Assembly: GCF_007922615.2 (NCBI RefSeq)
Contig: NZ_CP042301.2
Coordinates: 4,696,001-4,760,000 of the forward strand
Reading direction: 5' to 3'
From: Nitratireductor mangrovi
GTDB taxonomy: Bacteria > Pseudomonadota > Alphaproteobacteria > Rhizobiales > Rhizobiaceae
Length of the DNA: 64,000 bases
The notes under the pieces were generated by a model. The model was not told where the DNA came from. It made no database searches and worked only from the letters and a program-made list of their open reading frames with translations. Shown one piece after another: positions 28,233-36,714 of the stretch (position 1 is the first letter of the stretch; the number at the start of each line of letters is the position of its first letter). The translations under genes were made by a program, and so were the position numbers.

Positions 28233-28907
28233 TTGGACGAGCAGGTCGAACTCGGGGAACTGGAGGCGGCGGGTCACCATCCGCTTGGCGAGCGGCTCAG
28301 GAGCCGCCGGCGCAGCCTCGGCCTGACGCTGAAGGAAGTCGCCGATGCGGCGGGACTTTCCGTCGGCTTCATTTCCCAGATCGAACGCGGCATCACCACG
28401 CCGTCGCTGTCATCCCTCGTGTCGGTGGCCCGGGTGCTGGAAGTCCACGTTTCCGAATTTCTCTCGCAGCCGCGGCTGACGGTGCCGACGACCAGGCATG
28501 ACCAGCGGCCGCACTACGCGGTCGGCAGCAACTCGCTTGTCTACGAACGCCTGTCGGCGTCCTTCCCCGGCAACGTTTTGCGCAGCGTGATCATCCACGA
28601 GCCTCCCGGCTATCGTTCAGAGCCGATCGCGCATGAGGGCGAGGAGATTTTTTACGTCCTGGAGGGCGGGATCACAGTGGAAGTGGAAGGCGAGGTTCAC
28701 ATTCTGGAAGCAGGGGATTCGATCCACTTCCCTTCGACCGATGTCCACTCCTCCTGGAACCATACCGGCGCGCCGTCGACCATCCTGCATACCTGCACGA
28801 TGGATGTCTTCGGTGATGAACCGGGCTCGGCGGCGCACAGCGTCGTCCCCGCGGTCCGCAAGAAGGGCGGCCGCAAGACTTCGGCAGAAAACAAGGTCAA
28901 ACAATAG
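28233..28907 (+). CDS. XRE-family regulator with C-terminal cupin sensor
   Basis: This encodes 224 residues. The helix-turn-helix domain covers about 18-72 (LGERLRSRRRSLGLTLKEVADAAGLSVGFISQIERG). A cupin domain at about 120-190 contains PIAHEGEEIFYVLEGGITVEVEG and GDSIHFPSTDVHSSWN, so a small ligand may bind there. Proteins of this build often control amine or amino-acid catabolic genes next to them. The start is TTG at 28233 with GGGGAAGG just upstream; no ATG is available in frame near it. It heads the transporter-hydantoinase gene run, 10 bases before the binding protein. Confidence 0.93.
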   Translation: MDEQVELGELEAAGHHPLGERLRSRRRSLGLTLKEVADAAGLSVGFISQIERGITTPSLSSLVSVARVLEVHVSEFLSQPRLTVPTTRHDQRPHYAVGSNSLVYERLSASFPGNVLRSVIIHEPPGYRSEPIAHEGEEIFYVLEGGITVEVEGEVHILEAGDSIHFPSTDVHSSWNHTGAPSTILHTCTMDVFGDEPGSAAHSVVPAVRKKGGRKTSAENKVKQ

Positions 28908-28917
28908 GGGAACCACG

Positions 28918-30519
28918 ATGACCAGTATCACCAGGACTCTCGCGGCAGCGCTTCTCGCCGCATCGACCCTAGGCTCCGCCGCGCTCGCCCCGGCATTCGC
29001 CGAAACCGTCCTCCGTCTCGACGAGGTCGCCGTCGGCGAACTCGATCCCGGCAAGGCCTCGGACTATGCCGACTCCATCCTGATGTTCAACATATACGAC
29101 ACCCTCGTCATCCCGGTTCAGGGCGGTCCGGGCTACGCGCCGCATCTGGCCGAGAGTTGGGAAGCCGACGGCAGCGATTTCGTTTTCAAGCTGCGCTCTG
29201 ACGTGAAGTTCCATAGCGGCAACCCGCTGACAGCCGAAGACGTCGTCTTTTCCTTCGATCGCATGAAGGCGCTTGGTCAGGGCCTGTCCTACCTGTTCAA
29301 GAACGTTGACGCTGCGGAAGCCGTCGACGGGCAGACGGTGCGCTTCAAGCTGTCGCAGCCCTATTCGCCGTTCATCGCCTCGCTGGTTCGCCTGCCGATC
29401 GTCGACAAGAAGCTGGTGATGGAGAACCTCGGTGAAGGCGAGGGCGAGATGAAGGATTGGGGTCAGGCCTTCCTGTCAGGCAATGCAGCCAGCACCGGCG
29501 CCTACAAGGTGGTCTCCCACAATCCGCAGGAAGAGACGGTGATGGCGAAGAACCCCGACTACTTCCTCGGTGTCCCGGACGCCGCCCCCGACACGGTGCG
29601 CCTGCGCTACGGGCTGGAAGCAGCCACCGTGCGCACGCTGATCGCCCAGGGCGAGCACGACATCTCCTCGCAGTGGCTGCCGCCGGAGGTGCTGAAGTCG
29701 CTTGCCGCCGATGGCGCGCAGATCCTGAAGGAAAGCGGCGGCGGCGCCTTCTACATCAAGATGAACACCACCAAGCCGCCGCTTGATGACGTCAACTGCC
29801 GCATGGCTTTGTCGAAGGCCTACGACTATGCCGCCGGCGTCAAGATGGTCGCTGTCACTGACGATGTCGCCCAGGGCTCGGCCTCGACCGGCGCGATCCC
29901 GGTCGGCATGTTCGGCTCCAACCCGGCCTCCGAAACGCTGTCGCGCGACCTCGAGGCGGCGAAGCAGTATCTGGCCGACTGCAAATACGCGCCGGAGGAC
30001 TTCAACCTCGAGATTTCCTGGATCGGCGAGGTTCCGCTCGAGGAGCGCTACGCTCTCTTGATGCAGGCCAATTTCGCCGAACTCGGGATCAAGTCCGAGA
30101 TCAAGAAGCTGCCCTGGGCGCTGTTCACCGAGCAGGTCACCAAGCCGGAGAACACGCCCAACATCTCGCAGGTCTTCGTCAACGCAGTGACCGGCGACCC
30201 CGACACGCTGCTTTACGCCATGTACCATTCCACGGCCGCCGGAACTTGGCAGTCGCCGGAATATCTCGATGATGAGGCGGTGGACGCAGCCCTTGACAAG
30301 GGTCGTACAGAAACCAGCGACGAGGGACGCGAGGCAGCCTATTCGGCCCTGAACGATCGCCTGATGGAGATCGCGCCGTCGATCTACGCCTATGACCGCC
30401 AGTCGCTGTTCGCCGCGTCGAACCGCTTCAAGGCGCCGGCGCTGTCCGATCCCGACAAGGCGTTCGGGCTTGACGGTTTCGGCTTCACCTTCCGGCTCAT
30501 GGAAATGACCGGCGAGTAA
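28918..30519 (+). CDS. Peptide-type ABC transporter periplasmic binding protein (SBP family 5)
   Basis: This encodes 533 residues. A signal peptide ends ALAPAFA, then ETVLRLDEVAVGELDPGKASDYADS, LAESWEADGSDFVFKLRSDVKFHSG, AEDVVFSFDRM and a late family-5 core. GGGGAA 5 bases before ATG 28918 supports the start. It differs clearly from the binding protein at 20046-21662, so the ligand is probably different. The downstream hydantoinase and peptidase genes suggest a cyclic amide, hydantoin-like compound or short peptide, but that is inference. Confidence 0.94.
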   Translation: MTSITRTLAAALLAASTLGSAALAPAFAETVLRLDEVAVGELDPGKASDYADSILMFNIYDTLVIPVQGGPGYAPHLAESWEADGSDFVFKLRSDVKFHSGNPLTAEDVVFSFDRMKALGQGLSYLFKNVDAAEAVDGQTVRFKLSQPYSPFIASLVRLPIVDKKLVMENLGEGEGEMKDWGQAFLSGNAASTGAYKVVSHNPQEETVMAKNPDYFLGVPDAAPDTVRLRYGLEAATVRTLIAQGEHDISSQWLPPEVLKSLAADGAQILKESGGGAFYIKMNTTKPPLDDVNCRMALSKAYDYAAGVKMVAVTDDVAQGSASTGAIPVGMFGSNPASETLSRDLEAAKQYLADCKYAPEDFNLEISWIGEVPLEERYALLMQANFAELGIKSEIKKLPWALFTEQVTKPENTPNISQVFVNAVTGDPDTLLYAMYHSTAAGTWQSPEYLDDEAVDAALDKGRTETSDEGREAAYSALNDRLMEIAPSIYAYDRQSLFAASNRFKAPALSDPDKAFGLDGFGFTFRLMEMTGE

Positions 30520-30559
30520 CGCTCGCCGGGCATCGGCCGGCGGCACCAGCCGCCGGCCG
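30509..30559 (+). other. Two tandem intercistronic hairpins after the binding-protein gene
   Basis: CCGGCGAG (30509-30516) pairs with CTCGCCGG (30522-30529), spanning the stop codon. CGGCCGGCGGC (30534-30544) pairs with GCCGCCGGCCG (30549-30559) around the loop ACCA, an 11-bp perfect stem. No T-tract follows. The position between binding protein and first permease suits an RNA-stabilising or attenuating element. Confidence 0.65.
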
Positions 30560-30584
30560 CAAATCGAAACCAAGGTCGCGCATC

Positions 30585-31610
30585 ATGCCGCCTGTCATCC
30601 GCCTCCTCGCGAAGCGGCTGGGAACCTCATTGATCGTACTGGTTGGGGTTTCTATGCTGATCTTCACCATCGCCCGGGTCATCCCCGGCGATCCGGCGCG
30701 CATCGCGCTAGGCCCGAGCGCGTCGCCCGAGCAGGTGCAGGCGCTGCGTGACCGGCTGCATCTCGACGAGTCGCTGCCGGTGCAATACGGCTATTTCCTT
30801 CGTGATCTGTCGCGTGGCGACCTGGGCGTCTCGCTTTACACCAACCGCCCGGTGACGACCGACATTGCCCAGTTCCTGCCCGCAACGCTCGAACTCATCG
30901 TCGTCGCCGGCCTCATGATGATCCTGATAGGCCTGCCGCTCGGCGTGATCGCCGCACGTTACCGCGGCTCATGGGCGGATCATGCGGTGCGCGTCTTCAC
31001 GCTGCTCGGCGTGTCGGCTCCCAGCTTTGTCTGGGCCGTCATCCTGATGCTGATCTTTGCCTTCTACCTGCCGCTGTTCCCGATCGCGGGACGCATCGCC
31101 GACAGCTATGCGATCCCCTCGGTCACCGGCTTCCTGATGGTCGACACGCTGCTCGCCGGCAATCTTCGCGCCTTCGCAAATGCGGCCTGGCACATCGTGC
31201 TGCCCGCCTTCGCGCTGGCACTTTCGGGCATAGGCCAGGCGGCGCGGCTGACGCGTTCCAACATGGTCGAGACCTACGACCGGCCGTTCATCGAGATGGC
31301 GCAATCCTATGGCTTCCCGGAACGTCGGATCGCCAACCGCTACGCCTTCCGGCCCTCGCTGATTCCGTCGCTGACCATTATCGGCCTCGATTTCGCGGCC
31401 ATGCTCGGCAACGCCTTCCTGGTAGAGGCCGTCTTCGCCTGGCCGGGCCTGTCGCGCTACGGTGTCGCCGTCATCCTGCGCAAGGATCTCAACGCTATTG
31501 TCGGCACGGTATTGATCATCTCGGCGATGTTCCTGATCGTGAATATCGTCGTCGACCTCCTGATCGCCTTCATCAATCCGCGCATCCGCTACTCGCAGAG
31601 GGCGTCATGA
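30585..31610 (+). CDS. Peptide-type ABC transporter permease (OppB/DppB type)
   Basis: This encodes 341 residues. The family start RLLAKRLGTSLIVLVGVSMLIFTIARVIPGDPARIALG is followed by about six hydrophobic spans. The ATPase-contacting loop is ETYDRPFIEMAQSYGFPERRIANRYAFRPSLIP, and the C-terminus ends VNIVVDLLIAFINPRIRY. It shares a 4-base overlap with the second permease, so the two are probably translated together. It forms half of the inner-membrane channel. Confidence 0.95.
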   Translation: MPPVIRLLAKRLGTSLIVLVGVSMLIFTIARVIPGDPARIALGPSASPEQVQALRDRLHLDESLPVQYGYFLRDLSRGDLGVSLYTNRPVTTDIAQFLPATLELIVVAGLMMILIGLPLGVIAARYRGSWADHAVRVFTLLGVSAPSFVWAVILMLIFAFYLPLFPIAGRIADSYAIPSVTGFLMVDTLLAGNLRAFANAAWHIVLPAFALALSGIGQAARLTRSNMVETYDRPFIEMAQSYGFPERRIANRYAFRPSLIPSLTIIGLDFAAMLGNAFLVEAVFAWPGLSRYGVAVILRKDLNAIVGTVLIISAMFLIVNIVVDLLIAFINPRIRYSQRAS

Positions 31611-32440
31611 GACGATCGCTCTTCATCCTCCTGCGCAACCCCCTGTCGCTCACGGGCGTCATCCTCATCACGCTTGTCGTCGTCAGTGCGGTCTTTGCCG
31701 ATTTCATCGCGCCCTTCCCTGAGCACGCCGGTGCGGTCGTCGACTTCGCAAATTTCAACAAGGCGCCCGAATGGCCTTATTTGTTCGGCACCGATCTGGT
31801 CGGCCGCGATCTCTTCTCGCGCATCCTCTACGCCTATCGCATCTCGCTCGTGCTCGGCATCGTGGTGCTTGCCATCGCCGTGCCAATCGGCGTCACCATC
31901 GGGCTGGTGGCCGGCTATCTCGGCGGCTGGACCGAATACGTGCTGATGCGCATCACAGACGTCTTCCTGTCTATTCCGCCGCTGGTCCTCGCCATGTCCA
32001 TGATGGGCCTCCTGGAGCCGACGCTCACCAATGGCATGCTCGCCGTCACCGCCATGTGGTGGCCCTGGTACACCCGCCTCGTCTACAATCTGACGCGGGC
32101 CGAGAAGGAGGAGGGTTACGTGCTCGCCGCCGAGGTAATCGGCGCCTCGAAGCCGCACATCATCTTCCGCGAGATATTGCCCAATTGCGTGCCCTCGATC
32201 GTCACCAAGATGACGCTCGACCTCGGCTTCGTCATCCTGATCGCCTCGTCGCTCTCCTTCCTCGGCCTTGGTGTGCAGCCGCCCACGCCCGATCTCGGCT
32301 CGATGGTCGCCGACGGCGCGAAATACCTGCCCGATTCCTGGTGGCTGACCGTCTTCCCGGGTCTCGCGATCCTGGTCGCCGTCTTCGGCTTCAACCTGCT
32401 CGGCGACGCGCTGCGCGACATATTGGGGGTCGACCAATGA
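31607..32440 (+). CDS. Peptide-type ABC transporter permease (OppC/DppC type)
   Basis: This encodes 277 residues from ATG 31607, which overlaps the upstream stop (ATGA). It contains YLFGTDLVGRDLFSRILYAYRISL, typical of OppC-like proteins, about six spans, and the loop EEGYVLAAEVIGASKPHIIFREILPN. The N-terminal region is short compared with the permease at 18012-18986. The same ATGA junction links it to the following ATPase gene. Confidence 0.95.
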   Translation: MRRSLFILLRNPLSLTGVILITLVVVSAVFADFIAPFPEHAGAVVDFANFNKAPEWPYLFGTDLVGRDLFSRILYAYRISLVLGIVVLAIAVPIGVTIGLVAGYLGGWTEYVLMRITDVFLSIPPLVLAMSMMGLLEPTLTNGMLAVTAMWWPWYTRLVYNLTRAEKEEGYVLAAEVIGASKPHIIFREILPNCVPSIVTKMTLDLGFVILIASSLSFLGLGVQPPTPDLGSMVADGAKYLPDSWWLTVFPGLAILVAVFGFNLLGDALRDILGVDQ

Positions 32441-33330
32441 CCGCCACGACCCTGCGTATCGCCGACCTGCGTCTCGGCTTCAGGACCTGGGCCGGCATGG
32501 CCGAGGTGCTGCACGGTATTTCGCTGCACATCGACAAGGGCGAGCGTGTCGCGCTTGTCGGCGAATCCGGTTCCGGCAAGTCGGTCACCGCGCGTATCAT
32601 CCTCGGCCTGTTGCAGCAGTTGAGGAGCGCACGCATCTCCGGCACCCTTGAGTTCGAGGGCACCGACCTCGACCGCCTGCCCGATGCCGAGCGGCACCGG
32701 CTGCGCGGCACGAAGATGTCGATGATCTTCCAGGACCCGACATCGTCGCTCAACCCGGTCTACCGGATCGGAACCCAGTTCCACGAGGTGCTGAAGCGTG
32801 CCGAGCCGGGGATCACCGAGGCAGAATCGCGCGCGAAGGCAGTTGCCCGGCTGGCCGATGTCGCGATCCCAGACCCGGAGCGGGCACTCGAATCCTACTC
32901 CTTCCAGCTCTCTGGCGGCATGAACCAGCGTGTCATGATCGCCATGGCACTCGCTAACGAGCCCTCGCTGCTGATCGCCGACGAGCCCGGCACCGCGCTC
33001 GACGTCACCGTGCAGGCGCAGACGCTGAAGCTGATGCGAGACCTCGTCGAGGAACATCACACCTCGGTGCTGTTCATCTCGCACAATCTCGGTGTGGTGC
33101 GCGAATTCGCCGACCGCGTCTACGTCATTTACAAGGGCCGGATCGTCGAGCAAGCAACGGCCGAGGGCCTTTTTGCCGACCCGCGCCATCCTTATACCCG
33201 CGCCCTGCTTTCGGCGGTGCCGCGCATCACGGGCGGCGGCATTCCGGAGATCGAGGACGTGTCGGAGGACTATTTCCAGCCGCTCGTCGTCCACGAAGGC
33301 TGCGGCGAGCCGGGGGAGGCACGGCCGTGA
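32437..33330 (+). CDS. Peptide-type ABC transporter ATPase (OppD-like, short)
   Basis: This encodes 297 residues with Walker [11 protein letters not shown]-loop [17 protein letters not shown], signature SGGMNQR, Walker [13 protein letters not shown] and switch His in FISHNLG. The Walker B region has Gly where the family usually has Thr. The protein stops shortly after [12 protein letters not shown] and lacks the four-cysteine C-terminal cluster seen in the ATPase at 16960-18015. ATG 32437 overlaps the upstream stop by 4 bases and its stop overlaps the next GTG start. Confidence 0.94.
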   Translation: MTATTLRIADLRLGFRTWAGMAEVLHGISLHIDKGERVALVGESGSGKSVTARIILGLLQQLRSARISGTLEFEGTDLDRLPDAERHRLRGTKMSMIFQDPTSSLNPVYRIGTQFHEVLKRAEPGITEAESRAKAVARLADVAIPDPERALESYSFQLSGGMNQRVMIAMALANEPSLLIADEPGTALDVTVQAQTLKLMRDLVEEHHTSVLFISHNLGVVREFADRVYVIYKGRIVEQATAEGLFADPRHPYTRALLSAVPRITGGGIPEIEDVSEDYFQPLVVHEGCGEPGEARP

Positions 33331-34139
33331 CCCACCTGCTCTCCCTGCGCAACGTCTCCAAGGTCTTTTCGCTCGGCACCCGCGAGGTCCGCGCCGTCGA
33401 CGACGTCTCGCTCGACGTCGAGGAAGGCGAATGTCTGGCGATCGTCGGCGAAAGCGGTTCCGGCAAGTCGACCATCGCCAATATGATCCTCGGCATCTAT
33501 CCGCCGTCGATGGGTTCGATCTCGTGGCGGGGCGACATCCTGCCCGAGCGCCGCGAACTGCGGCACCGGCGCGCGATCCAGCTTGTGCAGCAGAACCCGC
33601 TCTCCTCGCTCAACCCGCGCCGCTCGGTCGGCGCCTCGCTCAGGCTGGCGCTCGACGTGCACGGGATCGGCGACCGCCCCCATCGCCGTGACCGCGTCGG
33701 ACGCTTGCTTGAGGAGGTCGGCCTGCCTGCCGATTTCATCTCGCGCTCGCCCGCCGCCCTGTCAGGTGGCCAGCGCCAGCGCGTGGCGATCGCCCGGGCG
33801 CTCGCCTGCGAGTCCGATCTGGTCGTACTCGACGAGCCGACCTCGGCGCTCGACGTCCTCGTGCAGGCCCGTGTCCTGAAGCTGCTCGCCGAACTGCGCC
33901 AGAAGCGCAACCTCACCTACGTCTTCATCACCCACGATTTGTCGGTGGTGCGCAACATCGCCGACCGCGTCGCCGTCTTCGAAAAGGGCCGGCTGCTCGA
34001 ACTGAGCCCGACCGAGATCATCTTTGCCGATCCGCAGCACCCCTACACCCGCCGCCTCATTGGCGCGGTGCCGGTCGTCACCGGCGAGGAAGTGGCGTTG
34101 CGCGACCGCCTCATGGAGAACGAGAATGCAGGTGCCTGA
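33327..34139 (+). CDS. Peptide-type ABC transporter ATPase (OppF-like, short)
   Basis: This encodes 270 residues from GTG 33327, overlapping the previous stop (GTGA). It has Walker [10 protein letters not shown], the Q-loop variant LVQQNPLSSLNPRRSVG, signature SGGQRQR, Walker B LVVLDEPTSALD and ITHDLSVVRNIAD. It ends soon after HPYTRRLIGAVP, without the cysteine extension. It completes the five-part transporter. Its last 14 bases overlap the start of the GAF-domain gene, so that gene belongs to the same transcript. Confidence 0.94.
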   Translation: MTHLLSLRNVSKVFSLGTREVRAVDDVSLDVEEGECLAIVGESGSGKSTIANMILGIYPPSMGSISWRGDILPERRELRHRRAIQLVQQNPLSSLNPRRSVGASLRLALDVHGIGDRPHRRDRVGRLLEEVGLPADFISRSPAALSGGQRQRVAIARALACESDLVVLDEPTSALDVLVQARVLKLLAELRQKRNLTYVFITHDLSVVRNIADRVAVFEKGRLLELSPTEIIFADPQHPYTRRLIGAVPVVTGEEVALRDRLMENENAGA

Positions 34140-34626
34140 CTATTCGCAATTCCTCGACGCGGCCGCGTGCGCCGACCAGCCGAAGGCATCGTTCGACGCG
34201 CTCTGCGCCCTGACGAACGACGTGGTCGGGGTGAAGCTTTTCACCATCATGACGCATGACGCCAAAAACGGTGTGGCCGGCCGCATCTATTCCAACATGC
34301 CGGAGGCCTACCCGGTCTCGGGCACCAAGCCCGCCAACGAGACCGACTGGTCGCGACAGGTGATCGGCGAAAAGAAGACCTTCGTCGCCAACGACATCGA
34401 CGGCATCCGCGCCGTCTTCGACGATCACGAACTGATCCGCTCGCTTGGCTGCGAAAGCGTCATCAACGTGCCGATCATCATCGATGGCAAGGTCGCGGGC
34501 ACGATCAACTGTCTGCATGAGGCGGGCTTCTATACCGAGCAGCGGGTCGAGGCCGCGGAGGCGCTGAAGCTTCCGGGTATGATCTGCCTGCTGCTCAACG
34601 AACGCGTTCAAACCACGGGAGCCTGA
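34126..34626 (+). CDS. Stand-alone GAF-domain protein
   Basis: This encodes 166 residues, almost all one GAF domain: SFDALCALTNDVVGVKLFTIMTHD, WSRQVIGEKKTFVANDIDGIRAVFDDHELIRSLGCESVINVPIIIDGKVAGTINCLHEAGFY. No enzymatic or DNA-binding partner domain is fused. GAF domains bind small molecules such as cyclic nucleotides, amino acids or haem. It overlaps the transporter ATPase gene and ends one base before hyuA, so it is fixed inside a catabolic operon; it may sense or hold the substrate. The start ATG 34126 is set by a purine-rich site inside the preceding gene. Confidence 0.88.
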   Translation: MQVPDYSQFLDAAACADQPKASFDALCALTNDVVGVKLFTIMTHDAKNGVAGRIYSNMPEAYPVSGTKPANETDWSRQVIGEKKTFVANDIDGIRAVFDDHELIRSLGCESVINVPIIIDGKVAGTINCLHEAGFYTEQRVEAAEALKLPGMICLLLNERVQTTGA

Positions 34627-34627
34627 C

Positions 34628-36703
34628 ATGGCCGACACCACCATCCGCGTTACCACCGATGTCGGCGGCACCTTCACCGACCTGGTCTGCTTCGAGACCG
34701 ACCACAAAACCGGCGAATCCTGCATCGTCACGGCGAAGTCGGACACCACCCCGCCGAATTTCGAGGAAGGCGTTCTGAACGTCATCGCCAAGGCCGGCAT
34801 CGACCCCGCTGCGATCGATTTCCTCGCCCACGGCACCACGGTGGTCATCAACGCGCTGACCGAGCGCAAGGGCGTCAAGGTGGGGCTGATCACGACCGAA
34901 GGCTTCCGCGACACGCTCGAGATCGCGCGCGGCAACCGGCCCGACTTCTTCAACCTGCATTACGAGAAGCCGAAGCCCTTCGTGCCCCGCTACCTGCGTC
35001 GCGAACTGCCCGGCCGGGTCAACTACAAGGGCGAGGAAATGAAGCCGCTCGACCTTTCGGGTCTTGCCGCGATCCTTGACGATTTCCGCAAGGATGGTGT
35101 GGAGGCAGTCGCGATCAGCTTCCTGCATTCCTACGCCAATCCATCGCACGAGCAGGCCGCACTTGCCGAGGTCGGCAAGCTCTGGCCAGAGGTGGCCGTG
35201 GTCTCATCGCATCAGATCACCCGCGAATGGCGTGAATACGAGCGCACCAACACGGCAGTGCTCTCGGCCTATGTGCAGCCAACGGCCGAGCGCTACCTGT
35301 CGCGCCTGGCCGGCGGGCTGAAGGACAAGGGGTTGAAGGGCAGTCCCTACATCATGCAGTCCAATTGCGGGGTGGATTCGCTCGAAAGTGTCTCCCGCAT
35401 CCCGATCACCATGGTCGAGTCCGGGCCGGCGTCCGGCTTCTGGGGCGCGGCCGAACTCGGCAAGCTGATCGGCGAACCCAACGTGCTGGCGCTCGACATC
35501 GGCGGTACCACGGCCAAGTGCTCGCTGATCGAGGACGGCCAAGTCAAGATCATGACCGACTACTGGATCGAGCGCGACCGCACCTCTGCCGGCTATCCGA
35601 TCATGGTGCCTGTGGTCGATCTGGTCGAGATCGGCAATGGCGGCGGCTCGATCGCCTGGGTCGACGATTTCGGCAAGCTGCATGTCGGCCCGCAGTCCGC
35701 CGGCGCCATGCCAGGCCCGGCCGCTTATGGCCGCGGCGGCGACAATGCCACCACGACCGACGCCAATCTCTGGCTCGGCCGCATCAACCGCGACTATTTC
35801 TGCGGCGGCGAGGTGGTGGCCGACATGGCAGCGGCGGAGAAGGCGATCCGCGCTGTCGGCGACAAGCTCGGGGTCGACGCCGACGAGGCAGCGCGCGGCA
35901 TCATCCGCATCGCCAACGCCAACATGGTCAACGCGCTCAAGCTGGTGTCGCTCAACCGTGGCCATGACCCGCGTGAATTCACCCTCGTCGCCTTTGGTGG
36001 CGGCGGCGCCATGCATGCCGTCGCTCTCGGGCAGGAACTCGGCGTCAGCAAGGTCGTCGTCCCGGCGGGTGCCCCGGTCTTTTCCGCCTGGGGCATGATG
36101 ATGTCGGACCTGCGGCGCGACTATTTCGTCACCCGGCTCGCCGAACTGAAGCCCGGCTCCGCCGCCGTGATCGAGAACCTCTTCACCGAGACAGAGGATC
36201 GCGCCCGTCGCCAGTTCGCCGAGGAGGGCGTGGCGGCCGATAAGGTGAAGTTCCTGCGCTACGGCAAGTTCCGCTATCAGAATCAGGAGCACACGACCGA
36301 GGTGCTGCTCGACCAGGGCGCCGTCACCGACGACCGTCTCTCCGGCATCGAGGCGGCGTTCCACGAGACCTACGAGCGCGAATACACCTACCGTCTCGAC
36401 GCGCCCGTGGAACTCGTCGGCATCCACCTCGTCGCCTCCGCCGAGGTCGGCAAGCTGACCATGAAGGAGCGTCCGGAGACGGATGACGAGGCCGATACCG
36501 CGCTGAAGGGCAGCCGCAAGGTCGATTTTGCGCTCGAAGGTGTCCACGAAGCCGCGATCTATGACGGTACCAGGCTAGAACCCGGCATGAAGTTTTCCGG
36601 CCCGGCGATTGTCGAGGATCCCGGCACCACCGTCGTCATCCATCCTGGCAATGCCGTGGAGATCGACGGCTACGGCAACATCCACATCACGCTTTCGAAG
36701 TGA
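34628..36703 (+). CDS. hyuA: Hydantoinase/oxoprolinase A subunit (HyuA)
   Basis: This encodes 691 residues of the actin/hexokinase-like ATP-binding subunit of N-methylhydantoinase, 5-oxoprolinase and acetone carboxylase relatives. Marks include VTTDVGGTFTDLVCF at the start, HGTTVVINALTERKG, VESGPASGFWGAAELG, LALDIGGTTAKCSL and VAFGGGGAMHAVALGQELG. The family uses ATP to activate an amide or carboxyl carbon for ring opening or carboxylation. It works with the B subunit encoded directly downstream. The substrate is not decided by sequence; hydantoins, oxoproline and cyclic dipeptides are candidates. Confidence 0.93.
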   Translation: MADTTIRVTTDVGGTFTDLVCFETDHKTGESCIVTAKSDTTPPNFEEGVLNVIAKAGIDPAAIDFLAHGTTVVINALTERKGVKVGLITTEGFRDTLEIARGNRPDFFNLHYEKPKPFVPRYLRRELPGRVNYKGEEMKPLDLSGLAAILDDFRKDGVEAVAISFLHSYANPSHEQAALAEVGKLWPEVAVVSSHQITREWREYERTNTAVLSAYVQPTAERYLSRLAGGLKDKGLKGSPYIMQSNCGVDSLESVSRIPITMVESGPASGFWGAAELGKLIGEPNVLALDIGGTTAKCSLIEDGQVKIMTDYWIERDRTSAGYPIMVPVVDLVEIGNGGGSIAWVDDFGKLHVGPQSAGAMPGPAAYGRGGDNATTTDANLWLGRINRDYFCGGEVVADMAAAEKAIRAVGDKLGVDADEAARGIIRIANANMVNALKLVSLNRGHDPREFTLVAFGGGGAMHAVALGQELGVSKVVVPAGAPVFSAWGMMMSDLRRDYFVTRLAELKPGSAAVIENLFTETEDRARRQFAEEGVAADKVKFLRYGKFRYQNQEHTTEVLLDQGAVTDDRLSGIEAAFHETYEREYTYRLDAPVELVGIHLVASAEVGKLTMKERPETDDEADTALKGSRKVDFALEGVHEAAIYDGTRLEPGMKFSGPAIVEDPGTTVVIHPGNAVEIDGYGNIHITLSK

Positions 36704-36714
36704 GGAGGAACGAG

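Noticed and set aside
35204..36547. 447-codon minus-strand open frame
   Set aside because: It is antisense to hyuA, which has full family motifs; the reverse frame has none.
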